A DNA stretch of 64,000 nucleotides from Triglochin maritima (Eukaryota > Streptophyta > Magnoliopsida > Alismatales > Juncaginaceae). How positions within the stretch are numbered: position 1 is the first letter of the stretch; each line of letters begins with the position of its first letter. Below the pieces are notes generated by a model. It saw only the letters and a list, made by a program, of their open reading frames with translations, searched no databases and was not told where the DNA came from. The position numbers and the translations under genes were made by a program. The stretch is from positions 29,758,053 to 29,822,052 of the forward strand of contig OY821775.1 in the NCBI GenBank assembly GCA_963682175.1. The letters are read 5' to 3'. Shown here piece after piece: positions 34,225 to 46,042 of this stretch.

Positions 34225-35891
34225 GGATTTTCGTGGAGAATTATGGAGAGAGAATTTTGCTCAAGAGAATAATGAATTAATTAAGGAGGTAATGAGATAA
34301 CCTTGTATTTATAGGTTCTCTCCAAATTACCTATTCATGTGCAACCCCTTGCCCATGATCTCATGCAAAAATCCATCTAACCATCCATTATTTAATAATA
34401 AATAATATTAGCCACGAATTAAATCAATTATGGACCAATTCCATGCATGATCTAATTAATTCTTAAATTAATTCTGCATAAAACCGTCTGGACCGGTCGA
34501 CCGTTACGAAGGTCCGGTCGACCGCTCGAACCCAATTTCGGTCGACCGTGCAAGATTCGGTCGACCGTTCTTAACGTAGAATATTTCATCGCAATGTTCG
34601 GTCGACCGACCGATATATTCGGTCGACCGTTCCGAACAGACGAAAATTCCCTGTTATCGGTCGAGACACGTCCGGTTGACCGTGCACCTTCGGTCGACCA
34701 TTATCCATTAACCGGTCGACCGTTTGCACAGTCTTGCAGACTTGTCAAATTTCGGTTTAACCCCTACAAAATTTGACATTTCGGGATTAGTAGTAAATTC
34801 ACAACTTATGTAACATATTATCCTATGTAATGATCAATCATTACACCCCATAATATTTACATCACATATGAATTTAATTTAGATTCTAATTATGTTATTA
34901 ATCACAACATAATTTTGATTTTGCTTGTTCACCCCATGTGTCATATTTTCTACATGAAACCCGACACATCCTATGAACTCAAAATCCCCATTTCTTGTTT
35001 CCCAGTTTTGTGGTGTGACCTATGGGAGGATCTAAACTAAGTTGACAGTGATATTAAGAGCTTAATATCACAAGCTATAAGCGGTATCTAGCTACACATT
35101 ATAGCTCCCAATTAGTTAGATGTCTTAATTCCACTCGAACCAAAACCCGATCGACTTAGTGATGGAGTGCATCAGTTGTGTCCGTCCCTTGCCTCATGAT
35201 ATTAAGAATACACACAAAGTAGTATTGTGTCATCTTTGTATTAGTATTCATTTCTTGATCTCTTTAAGCTAGTTATAAATATGTGACTTAACTCAAATCA
35301 CATTGTGCACATTATAACTTTGCTTTATCAAGGGGCCCACTAATATCATCACTCAATTAAGAGGGGCAATGATAATCTTTTGACTAACTATCTTCTCCAA
35401 CAAAAGTTGTACTTAACCAACCAATGCCTTTACACTACACTGATCAATAGTTCAAGACACTGATTTAATTAAGTATTCCTTAAGTGATTAGATATAAGTC
35501 TCATATCAAAGGACCAAAGACACAGTAAAATATTAATGACACAGAAACACATTTCTATAATATTTTACTTATTACGTCTATTCAGTATACAAAAGTAATA
35601 TTTTCCTCTTTTGCATACCCGTGTCGTCACTCACTTGTAAAGCTACAATGATCTATGACCAACACGACAATCTTAACTCGATAATTAATGTCCCATGTTA
35701 ATTACCATGATTGCGAATATCTTTTGTTTTATGCAAACCAATATCTTTCAGAGCTCTACGGTTAAGGACCAAGAGCCTCTTCCTTAACACTTCTAAAAGA
35801 CGAATAACATAAACAAGGAACAAAATGATTTCTCATTCAATTCATAATAATTGACATTTCAAAGTAAAACTTTTAGAACACATTCCCTTCA
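34225..35891 (-). repeat. 3' LTR of minus-strand copia element, outer end lost
   Basis: Matches 41606-43272 almost base for base. It starts (minus) TGAAGGGAATGTG at 35891 after a purine tract (AATGTGGGAGAT). The outermost about 380 bp, corresponding to 41226-41605, are missing at the junction with the 550-bp array. Confidence 0.9.
34493..34724. repeat. CGGTCGACCG palindrome array, U3 of 3' LTR
   Basis: Nine copies of CGGTCGACCG or one-mismatch variants in about 230 bp, spaced 15-40 bp. Each full copy is a perfect 10-bp palindrome with three CpG sites. It lies upstream of the TATA box on the minus strand. Confidence 0.85.
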
Positions 35892-38739
35892 ATCTCCCAC
35901 ATTTTTATCAAAGTTTTCTTTCACATACATTCTCAATGCATAAAACATCAATAACTAGGGTAACCTTCCCAAATCACCTATCAAGCCAATCCACATGGAC
36001 CCTCGGATCCATGGACTCGAAATATATTTCGTCTCTTAGTTTGGTATGAAGGTTTGTTGAATGGATCAGTTGTGCCACTGTTGTGTCCACCTATTTATTT
36101 ATTTTGTCTTTCGTTGGTGGTTGAGTTAGCTGTAGTGATATTACTCCTAACTACACTAGCTCATACCTCCACCTTCGATAATAATGACGCATCATCACTC
36201 CAACCTCTTATTGTCTAGAATTCCTATAAGAATTGCATCAAAACAGCCCTCGGCTATTTTCTCCTTTGTCTTCCATAAACACGAACCTTATCTTTAGTCC
36301 GGTTAAGGTACTTCAGAATATTCTTGACCGCAATCCTATGATTAGGATTCGCGTTGGATTGGTGACTTCTTGTCACATTTAAAGCATACGAGATATTGAG
36401 TCTTGTGCAAGCCATCGTGTACATGGTCCTTCCTTTTGCCGAAGCATAAGGGATACCTTCATGTACCCCAAGTCTTTGTGTGATTGAGCACATTGAGACT
36501 TCTTGAGTTGCACACCTATACTCATACTTATTGGCATATTGTCCATATCGGAATTGTTCACCTTGAACATTTCCAAAGACCTTGTCAATGTATGCACGTT
36601 GACTGAAGCCAATGATTCTACGGGATGTATCTCAATGTATATTGATTCTCAAGATGTGTTGAGCCTCATCCTTTTCTTTTCATTGAATACACTGATTTCA
36701 ACGAAATTTCTCGTTTGCTAATGCAAAGGTATATGATTGCTCATGAGCAATATGTCATCGACATATAAGATCAGAAGTACTACATGGCTCCCACTAATCT
36801 CCTTGTATATACAAGGTACTCCTTTAATTTGAATGAAGTGAATCTTCTTCACCTCTTCGTCAAAGCGTTTGTTCCAACTCCCCGATGTTTGCTTCAATCC
36901 ATAAATGGATTCTCGAAACTTGCATTTCTTCTCGCTACTATTTGGATCATCAAAACCTTGAGGTTGTACCATGTACATATCCTCCTCCAAGTTCCTGTTT
37001 AAGGAACGCCATTTTGATATCTATTTTCCATATCCCACAATTGTGAAATGCGGTAATAGTGAGCATAATCCGAATAGATTTTAATATGGCATCTTCTCAA
37101 AAATTTCATCAAAGTCAATTTCTTGAATTTGAGTATAACTTTTGCTACAAGCCTTGCTTTGTAGGTTGTCAAGTTACTATCCATGTCTATCTTCCTCCTA
37201 AAAGTTCATTTATACCAAATGATATTTTCTCTTGAGGAAGGCTAATCAAGTTTCATACTTGATTATCATACATGGATTCTACTTCGGATTCCATGGCTTT
37301 TAACCATAGTTTGGAGTCTTTTCAATTGTTTCTCGGAAGGTCGAGGGATCTTTGGTATCTAGTACCATGATCTCATGAAGTCCCACACACTTATTGGGTT
37401 TCTTCCTTTCCCTCATTGACCTTCTTAGTTCTTTTGGTTCTTCTTGTGTCTCTCGAACTTCTTCCACAATTTCTTGAGGAATAGGTTCATGTTCGACTCT
37501 CGAACGCACACTAGGTGAGGATGATTGAGATTCTCTCACAATTTCTTGTAAGGATCTCTCGCTCATGCTCCCACTAACCAAATGAATCTCGGTTGGGTCT
37601 TCATGATTTTGAATGCAACATTCACATCATGATCTTGTAGAGTATCTTGAGTTTCCTCAAGCTCAACTCTACTCCCACTACTTTTCTCTCTTTTCCAGAA
37701 ATTCCAGAAAAACCATATCTCTCTCTACAATCTTTCGATTGGAGGTGATATACCAAAAGTAGTATCCTCTTGTCACACGAGGACAACCTATAAAGAAGCA
37801 CTTATCTGCTTTTGGTTGAAACTTGGTCGACATCAATTTCTTGATGTATACCTCACAACCCCAAATCTTGAGAAAGTCGAGCTTAGGTGTCTTTCAACTC
37901 CATAGCTCACAAGACATTTTCTCCACGGATTTGGATGGAACATTATTTAGTGAGTTTGTCATTATTTGTAGTGCATAATTCCAAAAGTAAATCGGCAATT
38001 TTAAATTGACTCATTATTGATCGAACCATGTCGAGCAATATCCTATTCCTACTATAGGAATGAGTCAAATTAGGTATTCTAAGCACTCACCCCTACGAAC
38101 CTTTCATAGAGACTCGATATTCTTGTTGAGTCGGTTCACTACTTCATCCTCGAATTCCTTGAACTTGTCAAAGAATTCACTTTTGCTTCCCATTAGACAA
38201 ATATAGCCATAATGACTATAGTTGTCTGTGAACAAAATGAAGTACCTTAAACCGTCTCTTGAACTTGTACTTATCGGACCACATACATTAGAATGTATCA
38301 TATCCAATTAGTTGTTCGTTTTCGTTCCTTTCTTCTTGAAAAGTCTCTTGGTCATTTATTTGACCAATCCGATAGTGCTAAAAGATTTTATCATTCACGT
38401 GAGTTATCTTAGTTTCTCTTTTGTTATTGTTTGTTTGAGTTTGTTCATTATTTATTTCAAGCAAATAGAAATCATTCCATATGAATGTATTTGCATAGAA
38501 AATTCCATTCTTCGATATGGACAAGCAAGAATTAAAATAATTATTAAAATTTATCCATATCGAAAACTTGATACAGAATAGTTCTTGCTAATCGAAGGTA
38601 CATAACAAACATTCTACAAAGCATAAATTTAAATCACTAGACTATTGAAGTTCCATAGAATCTTGTACAATCGCAGCGATGCTTGTACTATTTCCAATCT
38701 TCAATATCATCTCGTTCCCAACGAGTTCCTTCCTATCCT
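35892..38739 (-). pseudogene. copia pol relic: protease, integrase, RT, RNase H pieces
   Basis: Readable in order on the minus strand with many stops and frameshifts. A decayed protease region comes first, without an identifiable Asp-Thr/Ser-Gly. The integrase core has MIHSNVCGPISTSSRDGLRY and FTDNYSHYGY (38307-38104). An RT start contains YKARLVAK (about 37165). The RT centre has YGLKQTSGSWNKRFDEEV and the catalytic YVDDILL (36990-36718). RNase H-side sequence follows with GIPYASAKGRTMYTMACTR and VKNILKYLNRTKDK (36493-36254). The damage is spread evenly, and no domain is complete. Confidence 0.8.
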
Positions 38740-39681
38740 TCAATAGCTGCACATCAAAATCATGTGAGCACAAGATCCGATAACCATTACCAAATCAAGG
38801 ATAGAGGTGATTAAATTTATCTCAATAACAAACATACCTACGGCGTTTCTCGGGCGCCTACGTTCAATCATCCCATTTTCAAGGTCTTCCTTGTACTTGG
38901 GGCAATTAGGTCGGATGTGTCCTTTTTCACCGCAGTCAAAGCACTCCGAGTTGGGAGTTGGAGACTTGTAAGTTTTCTCCCTTGAGACACTCCCATTAGC
39001 ACCTCCTACTCCCTCGCTCTTGATTGACGTATCTTTGGTAAATTTGCCTTTACCTTTGTTGATCTTTTTGCTCTTCTTTTGGATAGCAAGGACCTCATGG
39101 TCCCTACTCTTGCCCATATCAACTTCAGTCATTTTGAGAGCGTTGTGAAGCTCCTCAAGACTCACCCCTTTCTCACGCACATGATAGGGCATCACAAAAT
39201 CCTTAAAGGACGGGGCTAGAGAGCCAAGAATTAGATCTTCGGCAATGTCCACTGGCATTGGAGAAGAGAGCTTCGACAACTTCTCAAGGTATCCTTGCAT
39301 CGTGAGAAAATGCATGGATACCGATGTTCCCTCCGCCATATGGCACCTTGTGAGTGCGATGGTGGTCTTATAGCGCTCCTTTCGGGCACTATCCATGAAC
39401 ATCTTGGTTAGAGCCTCCATGGTCTTCTTGGGTTTTGAATCCAAGTATTTCGCTTGAAGCGAGTCACCCATGGATGCTAGTATAAGACCGTGAACTTGGT
39501 TCTCTTGGTCTTCCCACTTGGCTATCGCCTCTTTCTCTTTATCGGTTGCCTTCTCATTTAATTTTGGGATTTCACCATCCAAAATATGAGATAGTTTTTC
39601 AAACCTCAACACGATATTAAGATTGAGTTGCCATTTCATGAAGTTTGAGCCATCATTTTGCAAAGGGTTCTTTTCGATCAT
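38740..39681 (-). CDS. copia gag with CCHC zinc knuckle
   Basis: An open frame of 313 codons. It forms the capsid precursor of a Ty1/copia particle, which packages element RNA in the cytoplasm. The N-terminal part (NDGSNFMKWQLNLNIVLRFE, WEDQENQVHGLILASMGDSL) has the layout of plant copia gag, ending in the CCHC knuckle CFDCGEKGHIRPNC at residues about 247-260. The frame then drifts through a decayed protease junction to a stop, so the last about 50 residues are probably not original. An upstream ATG at 39711 (MSNIQPIV) followed after eight codons by a stop suggests the natural start lay there and was lost by a small indel; 39681 is the first usable ATG. Gag is open although pol is not. Confidence 0.75.
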   Translation of the reverse strand: MIEKNPLQNDGSNFMKWQLNLNIVLRFEKLSHILDGEIPKLNEKATDKEKEAIAKWEDQENQVHGLILASMGDSLQAKYLDSKPKKTMEALTKMFMDSARKERYKTTIALTRCHMAEGTSVSMHFLTMQGYLEKLSKLSSPMPVDIAEDLILGSLAPSFKDFVMPYHVREKGVSLEELHNALKMTEVDMGKSRDHEVLAIQKKSKKINKGKGKFTKDTSIKSEGVGGANGSVSREKTYKSPTPNSECFDCGEKGHIRPNCPKYKEDLENGMIERRRPRNAVGMFVIEINLITSILDLVMVIGSCAHMILMCSY

Positions 39682-41211
39682 AGATCACACAATTGGTTGG
39701 ATATTTGACATTTCTACAAAATAAATTATATAGGTTTTAATGCCAATTTTATGTTTTAATACATACATACATATATATATCGAATATGATGTAAATACTG
39801 CAAATAAAATCTTGCCCGTAAATGCAGTAATCCAAGATCCCATCAATTGTAATATAGACTAGCTAAGGGCTATCGAATACATTACAACATCAAGGTAAGA
39901 AAACATTTTCTAATCACAACCTTTTTGAATTTTAGCAACATTTAGCATCTTTAAACTTTTGTGACTCTTGTCGTTTTAATTATGAGGGAATGCGACCTAT
40001 CCTCGTAAGAAAAACTTTTTCCCAAAACCGAGCGAGGGCTCTAGGTAATGTTAAGAAAACTTATTTTCATTTGATACGAGATACGTTTATCTATTGTATT
40101 CACAACTAAACATACTTGGGGTTCACTAGGGTGAAACACACCTCATATATTTAATTGTGGCACAACAACAGACAACCTTTATATCTCCCACTATTCCCAA
40201 AGATAGAGGGAGCTATCTTCCGCTAAGGGCGAGCAGAGTATCCCTCGATCAATGGCTGCTAGTGGATGAAATAAGAAGGAAAAATTAATCTTAATTTTTG
40301 TTGGACAATTTCATTTATCAACATGTGACTTTGAATTTTAGTTTATCATGCATATTAAAATTTGTACACATCCTAACATTCACTATTCATCACATGCATA
40401 GCAGAAATTATAAAAACAGAAATTAAACATTCACACAATCCATATCGCGTGAGTTTATATGTTCCCTTTGATCCTTGATCTTCGATCCCTGATCCTCGAT
40501 CCTCGATCAATGCGCTACAGCGGTGACTTCCTCTTGCACCGGAGATGTAGATTTTACAGAAAATAAACATGCTCCTCACATTCGATAAAACCAACTAGTG
40601 CAAGTCCTATGTAAAAACCTCTCATATGCAAATGCAACTATCTAAAAGACGGAAATAGAGAGAATTTTGGCTTTTACATACACAAGCCCCTGTATTATAA
40701 TAATAACATACATTCATAGCTTCTGATTTGGAACATATAAACCCACAATTCCTGCATATACAATTCGAGCATCTATGCACGCAATATCGCTATAAACTAT
40801 GCAATCTAGTTTATCAAGCATCTAGAATCTTAAACAATTCTTTGAAAAACGTTTTGAAATCCATTAAAAACATTTTTCATGCATCCATAGTTCACAAATT
40901 AATTATGAACCGCTGTCCATCCAATTTCCAATGGAAAGATGAATCGCAGTTTTTCGGTTTTGTTGATTCTCTTACAAAATAATCGCTTATACTTAAAATG
41001 AAATTATTGCAAGTTAGACTTATGTCTAAATCATAATTCTAATAATTACATGTCATGTTTTAAACATTCAAAACATTTAAAACGAATTATTATAAAGAAT
41101 TATTTCAACAAACATTTAAAGACCGAAAAAACCGGTAAAACGAATTGTTTAAATCCTAGATGGTAAACTAAATTTGTTTACAACCATAAATCATGAGAAA
41201 ATTGAACCCTA
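39682..41211 (-). other. long untranslated leader of the copia element
   Basis: About 1.5 kb between primer site and gag with no open frame of note. Just before the presumed original ATG (39711) the minus strand reads TTTATTTTGTAG, a good splice-acceptor shape, so the leader may contain an intron. At 40465-40512 there is a short imperfect run of GATCCTTGATC/GATCCTCGATC units. Confidence 0.45.
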
Positions 41212-41225
41212 TGCTCTGATACCAC
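41212..41225 (-). other. primer-binding site of minus-strand copia element
   Basis: The minus strand reads GTGGTATCAGAGCA immediately after the LTR end (CCTACA). TGGTATCAGAGC is the initiator-tRNA-Met primer site of plant copia elements; it is intact here. Confidence 0.9.
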
Positions 41226-41686
41226 TGTAGGATTTCATGTTTAATTATACATATATATTTTCGAAATTTTTATGTATAATAAGGATCAATTACAATTTTC
41301 TTTGATTTATTTCATGCATGCATCGGTTTGTTTTAACATCTAGTTTCAAAACTCTATTAAAACAAACAAGAGCTCCGAAATTCATACCTAGAAGTTCTCA
41401 AAAACTTCTTGGAGATTCGGAGACGTTGGGGATGCTTCTCGCCGCGCCGGATGCCTCCGAGTATTCACCAAACTCCAAACAAGATCGGAGAGAGGGAAGC
41501 TAGTCTCTCGATCTCCGATAGGGTTTAGAATCTAATTACTAACCCCTCTTTAATTCCCTTGAGAAGATGGTCTCTTAAGAACTAAAACTAAACTTAAGAA
41601 TTAAGGGATTTTCGTGGAGAATTATGGAGAGAGAATTTTGCTCAAGAGAATAATGAATTAATTAAGGAGGTAATGAGATAACCTTG

Positions 41687-41694
41687 TATTTATA
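41687..41694 (-). promoter_or_regulatory. TATA box of copia LTR
   Basis: TATAAATA on the minus strand, about 180 bp downstream of the palindrome array in transcription direction. Position and context fit an LTR promoter. Confidence 0.65.
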
Positions 41695-41873
41695 GGTTCT
41701 CTCCAAATTACCTATTCATGTGCAACCCCTTGCCCATGATCTCATGCAAAAATCCATCTAACCATCGATTATTTAATAATAAATAATATTAGCCACGAAT
41801 TAAATCAATTATGGACCAATTCCATGCATGATCTAATTAATTCTTAAATTAATTCTGCATAAAACCGTCTGGA

Positions 41874-42103
41874 CCGGTCGACCGTTACGAAGGTCCGGTC
41901 GACCGCTCGAACCCAATTTCGGTCGACCGTGCAAGATTCGGTCGACCGTTCTTAACGTAGAATATTTCATCGCAAAGTTCGGTCGACGGACCGATAGATT
42001 CGGTCGACCGTTCCGAACAGACGAAAATTCCCTGTTATCGGTCGAGACACGTCCGGTCGACCGTGCACCTTCGATCGACCGTTATCCATTAACCGGTCGA
42101 CCG
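41874..42103. repeat. CGGTCGACCG palindrome array, U3 of 5' LTR
   Basis: Same array as at 34493-34724, about nine units. Individual units differ between the two LTRs by single C/T or G/A changes and one G/C change. The changes fall inside the motif, as expected for methylated CpG decay. Confidence 0.85.
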
Positions 42104-43272
42104 TTTGCACAGTCTTGCAGACTTGTCAAATTTCGGTTTAACCCCTACAAAATTTGACATTTTGGGATTAGTAGTAAATTCACAACTTATGTAACATATT
42201 ATCCTATGTAATGATCAATCATTACACCCCATAATATTTACATCACATATGAATTTAATTTAGATTCTAATTATGTTATTAATCACAACATAATTTTGAT
42301 TTTGCTTGTTCACCCCATGTGTCATATTTTCTACATGAAACCCGACACATCCTATGAACTCAAAATCCCCATTTCTTGTTTCCCAGTTTTGTGGTGTGAC
42401 CTATGGGAGGATCTAAACTAAGTTGACAGTGATATTAAGAGCTTAATATCACAAGCTATAAGCGGTATCTAGCTACACATTATAGCTCCCAATTAGTTAG
42501 ATGTCTTAATTCCACTCGAACCAAAACCCGATCGACTTAGTGATGGAGTGCATCAGTTGTGTCCGTCCCTTGCCTCATGATATTAAGAATACACACAAAG
42601 TAGTATTGTGTCATCTTTGTATTAGTATTCATTTCTTGATCTCTTTAAGCTAGTTATAAATATGTGACTTAACTCAAATCATATTGTGCACATTATAACT
42701 TTGCTTTATCAAGGGGCCCACTAATATCATCACTCAATTAAGAGGGGCAATGATAATCTTTTGACTAACTATCTTCTCCAACAAAAGGTGTACTTAACCA
42801 ACCAGTGCCTTTACACTACACTGATCGATAGTTCAAGACACTGATTTAATTAAGTATTCCTTAAGTGATTAGATATAAGTCTCATATCAAAGGACCAAAG
42901 ACACAGTAAAATATTAATGACACAGAAACACATTTCTATAATATTTTACTTATTAGGTCTATTCAGTATACAAAAGTAATATTTTCCTCTTTTGCATACC
43001 CGTGTCGTCACTCACTTGTAGACCTACAATGATCTATGACCAACACGACAATCTTAACTCGGTAATTAATGTCCCATGTTAATTACCATGATTGCGAATA
43101 TCTTTTGTTTTATGCAAACCAATATCTTTCAGAGCTCTACGGTTAAGGACCAAGAGCCTCTTCCTTAACACTTCTAAAAGACGAATAACATAAACAAGGA
43201 ACAAAATGATTTCTCATTCAATTCATAATAATTGACATTTAAAAGTAAAACTTTTAGAACACATTCCCTTCA

Positions 43273-43934
43273 CTTTTCACCAATAATGTACAAATAATTG
43301 GGGAACACCTCGAGCCATGCATTGTTCATTAATATTCGATCAAGCTTTGTCTCGATGCATGCACTTCCCTCGGATGAGTTGGACCAAGTGAAGTTGCCTC
43401 CCATTGAGGGCATCTCAAGTAGTTGAATGGTGTCAAGACACTCATTAAACTCCTGAATTGCCACCTCATTTTCAGCAGCTCCACCTCACTTTTCGGTAGC
43501 CTTCCCAATGCAATTAAAATCCCCCCAACCAGCCACGGTCGCGCCCCATGTGGTGCCACTTCATTTAGGTCCCTCCACAATGCTCTCCTCTCCACATGGC
43601 CATTTTCACCATATATAGCTGTAAGAGCAAATTCAGTGTCGTCCTTCCTTAAGCGCCCAAGGAAATGAAGCAATTGATCTGATTCGAAAGTAAGTCTCAA
43701 GTCTACCAGTTGGTCATTCCATAACACTAGAATGCGCCCCGAGTCCACAACCATGCAATTCGACGTCCAAGCATGAGGCCAAATTGCTCACTTGAATCGC
43801 TCAAGTTTTTTATACTTAACCTTATGCTCCACAAGGCAAACCACATCCGGATTTACCTCCCTTATTCGACCCGTGATCATGAGTGCGCGACCGGGTCTGT
43901 TTGCGCCACGCACATTCCAAACTAAGACATTTAT
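43273..43934 (-). pseudogene. LINE-3 ORF2 endonuclease fragment
   Basis: N-terminal part of the AP-type endonuclease. NVLVWNVRGANRPGRALMI aligns with MNVLVWNVHGANLPDCAHMI of LINE-2, but the start codon is ATA instead of ATG. EHKVKYKKLERFK is followed by a stop. Later blocks include GRILVLWNDQLVDLRLTFES and GGNFTWSNSSEGSACIETKLDRI. It is cut before the final SDH motif. Confidence 0.75.
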
Positions 43935-44007
43935 GGATTTAAGGTACAGGGTGACCCCCCTTCCCTTCCGTACGTGTATTTTTACTCCAACTACTTTTCC
44001 TCCCAGA

Positions 44008-45926
44008 TCACCTAAGTGGCGGTGGCGAGTATACCTTCTTAGTGCACGAGCCCTCACACTCTTCTTGCTGCCTTCCTTCAGCTCTCTTCATGTCTTGGTC
44101 CTCTGAATTTCGAAGTACCTCAAACATTCTCTTACTTGGGTGACCGAAATTCTTTGTGCTCTCCTTTGTGCGCGCCACTTTAGTGGGTGAAGCCCAACCC
44201 GCCTCCTCATGCACCAAAGAGGCTAGTCCACATAGCTTCTCATGCTCTCCTTTCAAGGTGCCATTTTCCTTCTCAATTCTTACACCTATTGCTTCCTGGT
44301 CTTGCTGGAATGTGTCACATGGAAATTCTCCCTCATGAATCTCCTCCTCCTCATGCACATCACGCGTATCCCCATGCATGGGCCTTTTGCTAAATGCACC
44401 TCCCTCCCCCACTTCATGAGAGGAGCCCTCTAAGTTGTGTCCCTTGATTTCAATCATGCTAGCTTCTATTTTGTCTTCACCATGCTGACTTGGTCCTTCC
44501 TCAGTAGACTCTTCACACCTAGAGCACTCAAAGCCCATCCCATTGGCTTGTCCCAAAATGGAAACATCACTTTCCTACTCTACTCCACATTTCCCTTCTT
44601 GGACACCAATAGGGTTACTCCCAATTGCACCCATATCAGAAATCATTTGGACCACTTTAGAGCCTCCCCCTTTGTCTCCTAACCTACTCCCTCTCATGTG
44701 ACAAGGCTTCCCCTCATTGGTTGCCTCCAAAGAATTAGGAGAACAAGAGAGTGTTTTAGCCATGCAATATTTCTCCTTGAGATTTCTCTTAGCTTGCTCT
44801 CCACATGTCATCTCCTCACTTGTCCCCTGATCCACCTCAACACCTCTAGTGTCGACATCATCATCTCCTCCAGCAACCTCTCTCTCCCCTCCCATCCGAC
44901 CAGCCCTTCCCATCTCCGGGATACCCATGGTGCTAGCTTCCTCACCACGTCCATGGTTCACTCCCTCAACGCCCTTGGACATACACCTTACAAGCCGATT
45001 TCCAGCACTCTTCCTAGACACAACAACCCACTTCTCAGCTTTTCCTTTGTGCTCCTCTCCTTGCTTGTTGATTATCCTCTTCTTCGGACATTTCTCCTCA
45101 TCATGGCCGAACTCCATGTATTCCTTACAATACCCGGGCCTCCATTCATACTCCACTAGAACTCGATGTGTGCCGGTGCCTTCCACTTCGACCTCCACCC
45201 AACTCGGATAGGTGAAATCATGGGCCACTTCCACGCACACCCTTGCATAGGCCAGCCTTCTCCCCGAGGCTGTGTGCTCATCCCTGTATAGAGGTCTCCC
45301 AATGACACTAGAAATGTTGCTCAAACCTCTTTGTGACCAGAATTGGAGGTCAAGCTTCGGTAGAAAAATCCAAATGGGAACTGTGGTGATGTTTGCCCTT
45401 GTCGAGGCCAGATCCGGTGCCCACTCTTGAACAACAAGTGGAGAACCACGAATGAACCATGGTCCCCCTCTAACATACGTTTCCTATCCTCTCCAAGAGT
45501 GAATCGGAAGAGGAGAAACCCTTGACATCTTTTGTTGACCTCCACACCTCCAACCAAACTCTACATCTTGTGGAGGTGCTTCTCTAAAGTCGGCATGTGT
45601 GGTCTGAAAGTGATGAAATAACCAACTAAGACATTATCCCACCTCTTCAAGGCTTCAACCACTTCATGCTTGCAACATTTTGCCACCTTTTCTCCTCCCT
45701 TTATGGCCGGCTGAATGAAGTCAAGGGCTGTGGATGCCTTTGGGCCAGCCACAAACAACTCGCTCCACTTCCTTAGGGAAGTTTCAGCACTCCCTAGAGG
45801 TGGTGTGTCCACTTCGTCCCCTAAGGCTGGGAATGAAGCATGCAATGGGGGTGGATGGAGAGCCTTTTTGCTGCCACACTCTCCATCTTCTTGCTGCCCA
45901 CGAGTAAGGCAAGAGTTGGGGTCCAT
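44008..45926 (-). pseudogene. LINE-3 ORF1 (DUF4283-like) with damaged zinc knuckle
   Basis: Starts at ATG 45926 (MDPNSCLTRG) and runs in blocks 45926-45561, 45557-45321, 45324-44575 and 44556-44008. KWSELFVAGPKASTALDFIQ and VIGRPLYRDEHTASGRRLAYA match LINE-2 ORF1. The knuckle reads CKEYMEFGHDEEKC, so the second Cys is replaced by Tyr. The long acidic, Glu/Gly-rich tail is not recognisable as a domain. Two frameshifts and stops. Confidence 0.75.
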
Positions 45927-46042
45927 TTTGCTGCAAAAAACCAAAGCTTGTGATGGTGAAAGAGGTCGAAAACCGTAGAGAAACAAAGGTTTCGCATGCT
46001 GGTCGCCACTCTCTCTCTCCTCTCATCTTCTTTTTTCGCGGA

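Larger units (their letters stand above)
34225..43272 (-). mobile_element. Ty1/copia element, minus strand, gag open and pol broken
   Basis: In minus order: 5' LTR 43272-41226, primer site 41225-41212, leader, gag 39681-38740, pol relic 38739-35900, purine tract, 3' LTR from 35891. The 3' LTR is cut at 34225 after 1667 bp, where it abuts the tandem array. The 5' LTR edge lies in LINE-3 (43273), which it disrupted. By eye the aligned 1667 bp of the two LTRs differ at roughly 15-20 positions, about 1%. The element is thus fairly recent although its pol is heavily damaged. Confidence 0.85.
41226..43272 (-). repeat. 5' LTR of minus-strand copia element
   Basis: A complete 2047-bp LTR: minus start TGAAGGGAATG at 43272, end CCTACA at 41226. 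In transcription order it holds the segment homologous to the 550-bp satellite (42690-42183), the CGGTCGACCG array (42103-41874), a TATA box (41694-41687), and R-U5. The right flank is LINE-3 ORF2. Confidence 0.9.
43273..46042 (-). mobile_element. L1-type LINE-3, minus strand, 3'-truncated
   Basis: The leader, ORF1 and the endonuclease start of ORF2 remain. The rest of ORF2 is separated or lost where the copia LTR begins at 43272. The 5' end lies at about 46042, inside GOC-4 gag-tail sequence, which suggests LINE-3 inserted there. The leader starts with a GA-rich run followed by GCATGCGAAACC, as in LINE-2. Confidence 0.8.

Noticed and set aside
34493..34724. CGGTCGACCG array as a CRISPR array
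   Set aside because: The unit is 10 bp with irregular spacing, in a plant LTR promoter, with no cas genes.
34493..34724. CGGTCGACCG as linker or cloning artefact (contains a SalI site)
   Set aside because: Units are embedded in native LTR U3 in many independent copies, with graded CpG decay.
30737..35891. One large LTR with an internal satellite as the true 3' LTR of the copia element
   Set aside because: The left part (30737-34224) is clearly diverged from 41226 onward while the right part is about 99% identical, and sequence order jumps backwards at 34225; two LTRs are more likely.
38312..38581. 89-codon plus-strand frame with hydrophobic segments
   Set aside because: It is antisense to the decayed pre-integrase part of copia pol, which is recognisable on the minus strand.
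44140..45211. Ser/Pro/His-rich plus-strand frames of 60-153 codons
   Set aside because: Antisense to LINE-3 ORF1, which matches LINE-2 ORF1 on the minus strand.
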